Shown piece after piece: positions 10,045-22,590 of a stretch of DNA of 64,000 nucleotides. Source of the DNA: Hamiltosporidium tvaerminnensis (lineage: Eukaryota > Microsporidia > Dubosqiidae); contig JAKIMF020000004.1 of the NCBI GenBank assembly GCA_022605425.2, positions 679,501-743,500 on the forward strand. Direction: 5' to 3'. Under the pieces are notes generated by a model. That model saw only the letters and a program-made list of their open reading frames with translations. It ran no database searches and was not told the DNA's origin. The translations under genes were made by a program, and so were the position numbers. How positions within the stretch are numbered: the first letter of the stretch is position 1; every line of letters begins with the position of its first letter.

Positions 10045-11317
10045 CCTTAGAGACGAAGTTTTCCTTTACTTAAATGAGGTATTTTATAGCCATTTCCTCC
10101 ATCTGCTAACATAATTGACCCCATACATGCTTGCAATGTTGTAAAAACGTTATCGAGAGTATTCGCTTCTTATTGATGAAATGCATCTTGGACACAATTT
10201 ATTAAATCGTCAATTGTGTGTGGCGAAGCTTCATGTTGCAGCCATTGTATGGAGTTGAAAAAAACCTAAATCAAGAACATTTAAATCGGGGGTATTTGCC
10301 GGTTGCGCCTTAAATTTAATATTCCAGTCCTCAGCAGAACCAAGAGCGATAATATTTGCATCATTATCAGAAAAATAGGGTTTTGACTGTCTTGTTGTAC
10401 GTAAATTGTTTTATTTTTGTATGCTTCGGAAATTTAATTTAATTGCGGGAATTACATTATCAATGATCATGTTTTTGCAATGTACTGCTGTAACAGATTC
10501 CACATTTTCTGTTATCATTGTCCCTTTAGCCCTGTTCTTAGAATTTCTTTGAGCTGGTTCTTGATAAACAAATGGCCATATTCCAATTTTCCCATCAAAA
10601 TAAAGCTTTCGATGTGCATCATAGCGTGGTCGAGCTACTGCAGCCATGAACATTATTTTCGTAATAAATCGCTTACTTTTGCAGTTTCTCTCCGGTTTTT
10701 CTTCGTTTAACATTAAGTAATAAGAGCGCTTAACTTTAGTTAGATAAAACCACTTTTCATCAATGTGAACGTAGTCGTACAAATCATCAAAAAGCAAATC
10801 TCCATTATTAGCAAGATTTACTTTATACAAGCAAAATTTTAATCTGTCCATTTTATTTTTATCTGTTAAAGTTGGTTTAACTGTAGAAGATATTTTCTTC
10901 ATATACTTTCCCGACTTGAATATATCAAACAAAGTTTATTTTGGAATATAAATTGCAAAGGAAAGACTTGTGAGCGTTCCTCGACGATTTAATGGTGTTT
11001 TCTTATTTGCGCTAAATTGTTCGAATATTCTTTAGGTTTTCTTCCGCATCTTTTTTTCTTTTTTGAAGAAACATCGGCACATATCTTGCCCTTTCTGTAT
11101 TGAGTATGTGCTGCATGCCAAATTCTGTTAACGGTTAGCCGGGAAACGTGAAAGGCAGAAGAAATTTTGTTGATGGCACCGTATTTTAACTTATTCTCCT
11201 TCATCTGTTGTAATAATTTTTCTAAAATACCTTGACGTTGTTCCTTAGTTAACTGTTTATATTTTGAATCTCTTCTTTCCAAATTTAACAAATTTCCTTC
11301 ACATTTTCCATATTCGT
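10045..11317 (-). pseudogene. Mariner transposase, plant (Soymar/DD39D) type, broken
   Basis: The N-terminal part (11291-10989) has a helix-turn-helix region: LTKEQRQGILEKLLQQMKEN, then AINKISSAFHVSRLTVNRIW. A basic GRKPKE stretch follows. The catalytic part (10932-10411) has the first Asp in YVHIDEKWF, then VMFMAAVARPR-like and DGKIGIWPFVYQEPA segments typical of plant mariners. The second Asp is in YVQQDSQNP (about 10398) and the third in TPDLNVLDLGFFNSIQ (about 10280). Breaks are a frameshift and a TAA between the first two blocks (about 10950-10990), a frameshift after the second catalytic Asp (about 10375), and a TAA near 10175. All three catalytic Asp residues survive. About 34 residues separate the last two, against the usual 39, so a small deletion goes with the frameshift. 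Confidence 0.85.
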
Positions 11318-11504
11318 CTTGCAGCGCTACTAATTTTATTTACCTCAAGAAACACTGATGTTTGAGCGGTAAGTTTTTAACTAAGAATGATATTACTTAA
11401 GACAAATATTTTAGGTTATATTATCAGGAATATGAACTATGAAATATCATGACAGTTGCCTATTTATTTTTTATATTCACGATAATCTACGGTTTTTTTT
11501 GAAA

Positions 11505-11531
11505 TTATACCATATTACCGGACGGAGGGAG
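11505..11531 (-). repeat. Right terminal inverted repeat of the mariner element
   Basis: Read on the minus strand it is CTCCCTCCGTCCGGTAATAT followed by GGTATAA. It pairs with the left end with about six differences and one single-base gap. TA follows on the outside. Confidence 0.8.
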
Positions 11532-11533
11532 TA

Positions 11534-14500
11534 TAATTTAATATTTGTTTCAAACACGTTCTTAGGGCTCTTAAATATTTCAAATCTACTAGTATTGAAA
11601 CCGAGGAATAATCTAATAAAATATTCTGCAATTTTGTATATGATCACTACCAAATTAAACTCTTCAAAGAAGAAGCAAACTTATGATTGTTTTTTTCTAA
11701 CAGAATAATTAATTATATAACACAAGAAAAATACTTTAAAACAATATATATATATAAACATTTATAAATAGATATTATACTGATCAAAAAACATAAAAAT
11801 TCGAGATCCAACATTGTGGCAATGGTTTGCTAGGGGCATGTCGATAAATAATGCCGAAAGAAAAAAAATAGAATTTAACCCAAAGAAATCAATAGAAGAG
11901 TTTTTAAAATCGAAAATACTTAAATTTTCTTAGTGGTTTTAAAGTGTATAAATGAAGCAACTAAAATCATAGTAACTTTGAATAGAATTTTAGTTAAGAA
12001 TCTTTGACTTTAAAGCAATTTTTTTATATAAACGTGCCGATTTAAATTATTATATAAAAAATTACAAAGCATTTTTAAAAAGTATCAAATTAGACAAAAA
12101 AATATAAACTATGTATATCAGCAATTAATATATAGAAAAATATTGATATTAAATATCAAAAAAGATCAATAATTTTTTTTCAAATATGGAAATTTTCAAT
12201 AAAAAACTAAATATATGTAGCAGACTTTAAAAAAGCAAAAATTTATTATTCTTTTGAAAAGAAAGAACATCGATCCTCATCTAACCCGATTAAACCATGC
12301 ACTAACAGCATTTTAAATCCAGATATTAGATTATAACACAAACTTTGCTCATCAATAAGTATTGGTGTGCGGTTAAAGATTCATAATTATCATAAAGATT
12401 TTATAATAGAAATATTTTAAGAAATTAAGGCTATATAAGTTTTGTTAACTATTTCGATTCCTTCATTTTGAATAAACATTCGGTAAAGATAAAAATTATA
12501 TCTTTCAATGATTACCTATAATTATCTTAAAATAATAAGGTCTCCCGATTTTTTTAGAAAACACGAATAAAAATAGATACGGAAATTATTTTGTTGCGCA
12601 CAACGATATACATTAGCATTTTGTTATCATTAATTTACATTTTGTGAAATATCATAAATATATTATATTGAAGTTTTTTATTATAATCGATCCGAATAGT
12701 ATATTGTATCATCTATTCACAGACTAAAATGTATATTATTAAATAAATGTTTTAATAGGCTGGTAAATCATTAAATATTCAAAAAAGAAAGTAAAATCAA
12801 TTTTTGAAATTACATCATTCTATACAATAAAAAATAAAATTACTAAATACTTTCGAAATCACGGTTAAAACCATTAAAGCACAGAGAATAGACTACAAGG
12901 AGCTTAAATGTATAATTTTCTGTAATTATACACATTTTGACTAAATATGTCTGAATATATGATTGGTAAAATCTTATTCTATATAATTCTTCATTAATAA
13001 TGGTTTTCTGGGTTACATTTTATATTATACCTTTGCCTTTATATTAGAGTATCGGAAATAATCTTAATTCGAAATTTGAATTAATAGCAAGCTATGGTTT
13101 ATTTTATTGAAATAGAATAACATTTTTAGGAATGAATTATTGGTTAATATTTAGATTAAAAGGTACTTTTTAAGTTAAAAGCAAGTTGATGCCTTTATCA
13201 ATATATAAATTCATCTAGTTTAAATCGTGAAATATAAATAAATATCCTATAGATTTCAAAATATTTAAATGATATGAGTTTGATTTTTTCTAAAAGAGAC
13301 CTAGTCGATGTAACACATCCCAAATAAAATAAATAAGAGATTTTTATGCTTGATATGAAATATTAAATAAAATTTCATACTTATTTGATAAAGTAATTAA
13401 TTAAACATTCTATATTTGAAGCTTTCTAATCTAGACTTGCCTTCTGATACTTTAAAATTGATCGTCTTAAAATTTTATGATTGGAAAAAATATAAAATGT
13501 TCAATACGAGACATCGCCAACAAAATGCGAATAAAAAAAATAATTACATTTTTCCGATATTATTTAATTAAGAACAATTTTATTTTACATCTAAGGTAAA
13601 CACGAGAATATCATCAATTCCTAGAAAAAGTATTAAACAATAACTTTAGAACCTAGATCTTATAAAATCATAAAAATGTAAGTTTTATACATTTCTCAAT
13701 AATTAAAAATAAAACCAAATCTATTTTCTATATTAGAAATATGTTACTAAAAAAATCAGCTATTTTCAAAAAACCCTAAAAAAAGTGACCAAAATTACAT
13801 AATTTATCCAATATTAAACTAACGCATCCTTAGTTCTAATAAGATAAAGAAATCATTTAAAGCCTATAATAAAGTAATTTAGAATATTTTCATATAATAA
13901 CAATTCGAAGAGGTGACATTTTAAGATCATAAACTGAATATTTTGACAGACAAGATTTAAAAGATTCAGGTAGAAAGAAATTTAAACTTTAAAACAATAT
14001 ATCAGACATTTTTTTAAAAAAAATAATAACGCATTTGTAGAGCCAAAAATTCATCATACACCTAATCCTTTAAATTATAAAACACACCAAAAGCCGTAAT
14101 TTCGCAAGAAAAACGGGATCGGGGTGAGACTATGAATTCTGTTATTTTAAAGTATTAATTTGATCTATCCCTATAGGTAGATTCTTTCAAAGAACCGAGA
14201 AGCACATTTTCTGTAATTAAAAAATAATTTAAAATAGAATTGAAAAAAATATAAAGATTCTTATATTTATAAACAGCTTTCATTTAGTTCATTTGAAAAA
14301 TTTGTTTTAGTTATTTGTGAATAAAGAAACACAACTACGAACAAACCAAATAAGTTTTTAATGCCGAAAATTAATTTTAAGGATCATAATAATGTGAAAA
14401 ACTAATTATCTATTTATTTTGTATTCTATCTAAGAAATTAGACAAGTAATTTTCATGCAGCCAAATTTGGCGTTACAAACACAATTTATAGACACATACT

Positions 14501-16160
14501 GATGTTTTTTGTGTGTGAAACACAATCCATGTGGTTTTAAAATAATATAAGCCAGAATGATATAGATTCGATAGTGTCATATAAATGCCTTTAAATACCT
14601 CGAAATATTTCGAAATACGGATTTTCTATCGAAATATACTGTTTGCAGAAAACATTATATACTATTTGTAAATATGGCACAAAAAACCAAAGACTGTTTA
14701 TTGTGTAAATTCTGATAGAGTAGCATAACCAATTAAAAGCGAAAAAAAAGTTCAATTTTTATTAGTTTGTGACCAAATTCTTAAAGATTTAACATTCGTT
14801 AAGATTCTTTATATACTTTATTCAATAAAAACAATAAAAAAAAGAATTCATGTTTTTTTTGTTTTACATCAGCTTTTTTAATTTTTCGATAAAATTTAAA
14901 CATCTTGCAATTGAAAAATTGAGATAATAGAAATTAAATTCAGCGAATTCCGTAAAATGATGAAGATATTACAAATATATAATTAACGATAAAAATAAAA
15001 GTTATGAATTATCTAATTCTTTACAAAAAAAGTATCAATATTCCAAAAACATGCAAAACTCACAGGATGTATAATAAAAATAATAGAAACAATTTAGAAG
15101 TTCCAAATATTTGTTTTTGTGTAAAGTTTTTTGATAATTTTGACTTGATCGAGAAATCTTAATAAGTTATTTTATACAAATTACACTGAAGTTATAAACT
15201 CAAATATGACATACTAGAAATATTCCCATTTCTAAAACAAAACTCATGATTTCTACCATAAAAAAAATATCATTATATCAGGGAAAGTCTGCAAATAAGT
15301 AACGGGCGATTACAAATTTATAGCAATTTATCTATTTATATAACTTTATTAATCTTATACAATACAATTTTCTCGAAGAAAAATACTTGGCTAAACCACC
15401 AGGTCATTTTTTTAGGAACGAAATTAAGTGTAACAATAAATAATATCAACTCAAAGGATATCATAACAAAAATTGATCTTATTCGGAAATTTACTTTGAT
15501 TTTTAGATTTCAAATACACATGTCTATTTTATATTGACTAGAATAAAGCCTTCCAGACATAGAAATACAGCTAAAAACCTACACCAAAAATTGTTTTATG
15601 ATTTATTTGTAAGAAAGAAAATAAAAAAGGCATAAAATAAAGAAATATGCAATGCATACTTCTATATAATAAACTAAGATTAGTATTTATAGATTCGCAA
15701 AAAAACCTACATAAAATTCCTTTACAGTTCTAAGAGTATATAAAATTGAATAGAAAGTTAGATTAATATAGAATATTGTAAACTATAGTATCAACTATCA
15801 CATTCAGAGTATTTACTAAAATGATTTTTTTTTAGAAGTTAGGTCAATTTTTTTTCTTTAAAATATTTTTATATAATTAAAACAGATAAATCGTAACTTT
15901 AAAGATGATACATATATCAGAAAAGCCTCTATAGCAATCAAACCTGGTTTAAAATGGGACATTATGCCTTTGCAGAAAAATTAAGAGACAATAGAAGCTT
16001 AAAACAAAATTAAATCTTTATAGAAAACGTGTAAATTGAGTAATTACAACTCTGACAAAAAATTCAGAAATTATAAATCTGTAAATCGAGCCTATAACAA
16101 AATTAAATAGAGTATCTTTATTATATTTTAGCAGAATAACTAATTTGCGAAATTAGATAT
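11534..16160. other. A+T-rich gene desert, first part
   Basis: Very A+T-rich sequence with homopolymer runs. No open frame exceeds chance length. I found no tRNA, rRNA or repeat shared with other parts of the window. Confidence 0.5.
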
Positions 16161-16621
16161 TTTTTTCAGATTTTTTTGGATTCGTAACAGATACAAACAA
16201 TTTTTTCTGGATAACCGTGATTTTAGCATTTTATTTTGAGACATTTAGTTCAAAGATAATACACAGAATGTATTTTATTTTGCTAGTTATAATTATAGCC
16301 ATATGTCATGAAAAAAAATCATATCTTCAAAAAGTAGCATATGCTACAGTTTTTTACATGATATATGGGCTCATTATAGATATTACTAGGTATAATTGTG
16401 ATTACACCTATATATTTTTAAAACCTACAATACAAAGCTTTATATCTGAAAACAGTGTTAACTATTTTATTGGGCGAGTCTTATTCCCTGAATTTCTTAT
16501 GTTTGCTCACCAAAGAATGATCGCAACAGCTAACCCCTTAGATACACTCAGGACCATTAACATGCTCTGTGACGAAACTTATCGAATTGGATTAGTTTTG
16601 ATACCAATATACTTTTCATAG
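16161..16621 (+). other. Long open frame of unknown status, possible relic membrane-protein gene
   Basis: The frame is open for about 150 codons, which is long for DNA this rich in A+T. The first ATG is at 16268 and would give about 117 residues. The product starts with a hydrophobic segment (MYFILLVIIIAICHEKKSY), has a second one (ATVFYMIYGLIIDI), and ends with a less biased part containing LFPEFLMFAHQRMIATANPL and RTINMLCDETYRIGL. No CCC motif precedes the ATG. I do not recognise a family. It may be a decayed gene or a fragment of a transposon protein. Confidence 0.3.
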
Positions 16622-19600
16622 TTTTTTTTGAAGTCTTATTTGGCGTTACAATGCCATAACAAACGGTATAACCTGCTATCTAGATTCTTGCTTCAAAGTG
16701 TGTCATTTTTTCAAAATCTCGATACTAATTCTCCCAACTCGGCAAATTATAGCTATGTTTAGATGTCTCTGAGAGAAAATTAGCCATGAGTTCTAGGTTT
16801 TTCTACAAGTTCTGTAACATCAAAAATAACAAACTAGCTCCTAGATCATTTTTTATATATATGACCTTTAATCTTATACAAACCCTAATGAAAATCGAAA
16901 CTAGTAGATTTTTATACTTCTCTCAAATATCAAAATATAGTTTCATAAAAATTTATCCTAATCGTTCGCCAAACTGACCTTAAAATAAAGTTACATTTTT
17001 TCCACTCCACGGAATTTATAATAGCCTCCATTAATAATTAATCTCTTTATATTTCAAGGTCGCCGAAATATTCCTCTAATAAAGATATTTTCTTGCTTTA
17101 TTCAGATATTCATTTACAAATATACGTTTCATATAGATGTCAAATTTAATTTTTGTATTTAAATTAAAATATTACGGGTTTGAGATAGTAATAATGATAT
17201 TTATGCTATTCTATTTAGGATTTACAAGTTATGGAAAAAATGCTTTTCTTTTATATATGATCAAATGTAAGTAATTAAATAAAATTCAAACATTTCTTTG
17301 CAAGTATATTGCTATTCAATTTTTTAGAGGAATAAAATGCAATTGATTTTCGATGAGATTTTTATGCTTGAAAAAATTCAGATCCGGTTCACAAAAACCT
17401 TGATAATGTAAATCGTTATCAAAAACAAAAAAAAGGTTTTAATATGTCTTTAATGTAAATTCAATTAAAAGCAATTTAAATATTCGCAAGATTGGCTTTT
17501 TTTTATTTAAAAAAAGACAAATGATTGAATTTAATATATAGAAAAACAATAATATATTGGCAATTTATTTGCTAAGTGAATTTCCGATGAAGAAACGCGA
17601 CTAGAAATTTTATAAAGATACTTGCAGTATAAAAAAGAACGTACGTATTTTTACTAATATGTCACAGGACTGTTTCAATAAACAATTTTTACTCTAACTG
17701 AATTTATCGCAAAAAAGTTTACAATAACCAACTATTCTTAAAGTATTAATTAAAATATATGATATAGAATACTCTATATTTTTTAAAATTGAATCATTTA
17801 TTTTAAATTAATAAAAGCCAACTGAATTCCACAATCAGAAAGTTTTTCAAAATAATTATACAAGGTTTTTTTATTTTTAATTATTTGGTTCCTTAACAGT
17901 ATCAAAACGACACGACTATATCTAGTATTTATATCGAGAAAATTTACTTGGGCGGCATAAAAATTCATACAAAAATATTCTAAGAGAATATCAAACACCT
18001 CGTTCTATTTGATAAGGTTATGGATAAAAAAACACAGTTTATAAAATAATTTCTTTACATTTTCCGTAACAAAAAACGAAAAAACAAATCAATTTTCAAA
18101 TAAAATTTATAAAGCATATTTCATTTTCTTTCTATTTTCATTATTTAGATTTTTTAAAATTAAAGACTAAGAAAATTTTTTATCTACTGAATCATACATG
18201 CAATGATTATATTTAAAGAATAAATTTTTCAAAACGAAAAATAAAAAACTATGAAAACAGTTACAAGTTCTAAAGTTAATAAAAAAAGACATATATAAAA
18301 TTTTTGAATTGATGAAAAAACAAAGTTAGCATTTTCATATCGACGTCAACAATAGGATATTTGGTTGAATGCTCGTATTACTTTACAAAACAGTGAAATG
18401 GTAGGTAAAAAATCAAAATCATACGAAAATATTTTAAATATTTGTTAAAAAATGCATTTGACTTTGGCTACAAATTATGTTTTTACAGAAAGAACGTATT
18501 ACTAGTAGTAAGTTTTGTATTTAACAGCAATGCACAGTGTATTCCGGAGTCTGTAGCCTTACAGTTAAAAAACGAAAAAACATCGGATATATTAACACGT
18601 TAATTAATATTCCATTAAATTTAATTGTCCTTATATTAAATTCCTAAGAAGTAATGTGTGAGTAAATATACAGATTCTAAAGAAAAACAGTGCATTTCCA
18701 ATCTTAAACAAGCAAAAAAAGCGCAGTTTAATATGATATATGTACTATTATTCGCGGAACTGGTTGTATTTCGCCCAATGCCCAATTTTATTTTGTATAT
18801 GGCAATATTATTCAAAAATCTTAAGAAGTTTTTGCGGTTGGATCTCCAATATAGATAAGAGTCAACATGGTTTTTAAAAATACAAATTTATATTAACATG
18901 AAATGTATTGGAAGATCTACCCAGAAATTAAAAGCGGGTAAATCACATAAAGAATATCTTTAGAATTAAAAGACTAAAATTTATTAGTTCATAAATATAC
19001 AGCTAATTTAATTTTATTTAAAACTTTAATAGTATTCTCTATAAGTTATCTAAAAAATTAATGAGCATATTGAAACAAAAAAGAAAGAAATAGCTTGTAT
19101 CATAATACGATATTCGTAAAATTTATAAAAAACCTAACATAAATTCTTAGAATTGTTTTAATGCGACCCCAATTAATTTATTTAGTTTTTTAGTGAAAAA
19201 TCAGGGTTTAATTCCACTATATAAAATGAAAATTTTTCAGTAACATATATTTGTATTTTTTATTTCGGTTTATTTAAGATTTGAATATAAATTTTTCTAA
19301 CATATAATTTATTTATTTAGGCACATATAATATTTTCTAAATGATGTGAACCCCTCACAAATGTAATGCTAATACTAATACAAGCATTTCTATAGGATAT
19401 CTGATCATAATGTGATTTTTTAAGGTTTAATTATTCCATGTTGGTATAAAAAGCCAAAATAGCAAATTTACTAAGAAGTAGAACCTAGAAATAATATCCA
19501 AAAGACTAGTTCACTTCTATCACTGTTTTTGGATTCGAATTTTTTCAGTTCGCCTATAACCGACAGCCTCAAAAGTCAAAAAAATAAATGCTACATACAA

Positions 19601-22364
19601 TGGCAAAGCTTTTATTAACCTTCAGGGTGTTCTGATCCAGAAGAAAACAGGCAAGATAACGCAAGATCTCTCGAACCCCTAAAAGCTTAGATTATTCCTA
19701 AAACAAAACTTTTAAGCATTGCCAGAATTGTATGCCTCGCTTTGTTTTTATAGTAACATTCCAATCAATCTAAGATTCTAAGAATATTATAGCCGCTTAA
19801 GGATATACTATATTAGGAACAAGATTTTATCAACCAGAAAACAATTTATTATTCTTTATAGAAAGAATATTCGCACAAAAAAGTTTATGAACTAGCTTCG
19901 CAAGAAAAAACCTCCAACCACAAAGACAAACGTTCAAATTGTGTCAATCGAATATAAAAGTGCAACGATATAGATTTTATTTAAGGTTTATTTTTGGAAA
20001 ATTTTGTATTTTCTCCAATATCGATTTGAATATACGATAATAGTTATACTCATAATATACCCAAGTAGTTTTGATAATATGGTCTTGTTATACATTTTCT
20101 ATTTTTACTCCCAGCTGCGCTTATAGAAATTTTCAAAGGATAAGAATAAAGTTGTAAATCAAAATTCAAATATATCTTAACAATATCATGCAAAGTACTT
20201 TTTTAACTGGCAAAGTTTTGCGAGGCAGAAACATTTTGAGTTGTCAAATAAATCCGATAAAATAAAATCTAATAAGTTTTCATTAAAATATAAAGTGATT
20301 AACTATAAATTTTTTTTATTAAAATTTAATTTGCTAAGCTCACTTAATATATTTAAATTAAAAGGTTATAGAGGCTGATATAATTTTTACTAAATAAGTT
20401 ATATTCATCTTTGCAATAAAATATTTTATGAGTATGACTAGACTATATCTCGTTTTGCTTTTTCTGAATAAAATTTGCAAATTAACGAATGCTTTACAGA
20501 TTAAATAATATTAGATCAAATTATAGCCTGAAATATTTGTTTTGAAGAAATGTTTTATTTAGATACTAAGATATAAAAAATTTGCTTATAAATTTAAGGA
20601 TTCGTGGTTTTGAAATCATTTACAGCCCGGCAATTTTACTCAAATTTTAATTATAATTTGATTTTTACTTGATAGCTTAAGCCGGTGAGAATCAGAAAGA
20701 AGGACTCTGTAAAGTTATCTTTATTCTGTCATAGCTTATGCAAGCTTAGTGGAAAAGTCTTTTTAGTTTAATAGCTGAAATGCCATAACCAAAAATATAG
20801 AAAAAGAGTGAGTAAGAAATTGTATATGATACAAAGTGACCATTAATTTTGATTGTCGAGAGTCAAGAACTTTAGGAATACTTGTATTTTTGCACTATAT
20901 ATAACTCTACCATCGATTAACAGTAGTTCTAATTTTATTCAAACGCTTCAATTCAAATTATTTAAAATAATAGATTTTAAAATACCTTTATTTTTGCTTT
21001 AACTGATTTTGAAATATTTATAAAAGTAAAAATACAAATTTTTTTAGTAACAATAGTAATTATATTGTGCACACATGTAGATTATTTTTTATTTAATATA
21101 GCAGATAAAAGATAGATAAATGTAATATCATTATAATTCAAATAAAATATGAGTTTATTTTTTTATTAAAGAGAAAAGTAATCTTAAGAATTTTTCAGAT
21201 TTCTAAATCATATTTACCTAATTGCAGAGATAGTCGAGATTGCTTTATATAATTTTAACTCGGTGTTTTACACAATGTATAAATATGAAAAAAAAATATT
21301 CTTCTAAATAAAGCCTTCATACTTAAGAACTGAAAAAAATGAATTGTATAATTTAATTTTTTCGCACTGTGAATTTCCTACGATATGTCCTAGAAGATAA
21401 TGTAACGAAATTTAAATATTATTCTAAAAACATTCTGAAAATGCTTCTTATTAAACCTATAGATCTGAAAATTCGACCGTATTCTAGGCTAATTCATTTC
21501 ATATATTAGATAAAACATAATTCAATATATAATTAAACGCTACTATAAGCAATTTATAATTCTAAAACATGGAGTCATTGATATGTTAGAATCTAATTCA
21601 CAAAATATTTTATGTTTTATTTTTATAAATTTATAGTAGCACTGTAATATTGATGTTTATTTACTTGTATAGCATTAAAAGTAGACTTCCATATTTAAGC
21701 TAAAGTAATAATTTTAGTTAGTATCAAAATAATAGGCTTAATTATAGTATACAAAATAAAATTATTTCATTCTAGAAATTAAATTTAATATCTTAAGGAA
21801 TTTTTTTTGCAAAGTTTAATCTGAATACATTTGCAAATTATTAATCGTCAATATTCAAATTATTTAGCAATTTTTTCTTTATATGCTTGACAAAAAAATA
21901 TTTCAGAATTATAAGAATCCAAATTTCATATATATGACTGACAAGGAACACAAATATAAATATTTATTACTTTACTTGCATATTATTTGTGTAAAAAAAT
22001 ATTTATAAGGCCTCACATTGTGTAAATTTATAAATAGTGTTGTATAACACAAAATCATAGCAATAGATTCTTATTAGGCTATATATATCTATTTGCCGAT
22101 CTTTTAACCATAAAATCAGATTTATTGCATTTAAAACTATCAAAGCGCCTCGATTTAAGAAATACTATATTAAATTAAATTTAATAAAAATCCGTATGAT
22201 TTATAAACGAACAACAGTTTATATTTAACTATATTACCTGCAATTTATCTCTAATATTGTAATTAGCTCTAAATACGGCATAAAATTTACTAAAAAAAAT
22301 ATGTTATTACAAGACAAAAAAGTTTACATATTCTGAAATTGCCAATTAAAGATATGTTCCTGGC
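16622..22364. other. A+T-rich gene desert, second part
   Basis: No gene is recognised. A slightly less A+T-rich patch at about 19500-19760 has no frame that I can read as protein. Confidence 0.5.
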
Positions 22365-22590
22365 AAATGGTGAAGGAAGAATAGCCATATTAAAAACTTT
22401 CTGGTTGGGAATGACTGTGTACATTTCGTATTAAAACCGTCTATACCATTGAGTTTGGATAGAAACAACACTCGATCCATATCAATCACCTATAATCCAG
22501 AGCTATGACTGATTTAAAGAAACAAATGAATAACGTTCTTCATATTAATGACACAGAGACGTAAAAGAGAAACGGAATAAGTATGTAAAT
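22365..22590 (+). repeat. SLE2 repeat, diverged copy
   Basis: The head GAAGGAAGAATAGCCATATT and TTAAAAACTTTCTGGTTGGG matches the head shared by SLE1 and SLE2. The body (TAATCCAGAGCTATGACTGA, then TAAAAGAGAAACGGAATAAG) matches the SLE2 copies at 44535, 47185, 52175 and 60345. Length is about 225 bases. No coding frame was seen. Confidence 0.65.

Larger units (their letters stand above)
9780..11533 (-). mobile_element. Mariner-like element with plant-type (Stowaway-like) terminal repeats
   Basis: This is a ~1.75 kb Tc1/mariner element with both ends visible. The left end is CACCCTCTGTCTGTAAATAG from 9782. The right end, read on the minus strand from 11531, is CTCCCTCCGTCCGGTAATAT. The ends match at most positions. 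Each is bordered by TA (9780-9781 and 11532-11533), the mariner target duplication. CTCCCTCCGT is the signature of plant mariner and Stowaway MITE ends. Inside is one transposase on the minus strand, broken at a few points. Confidence 0.85.
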
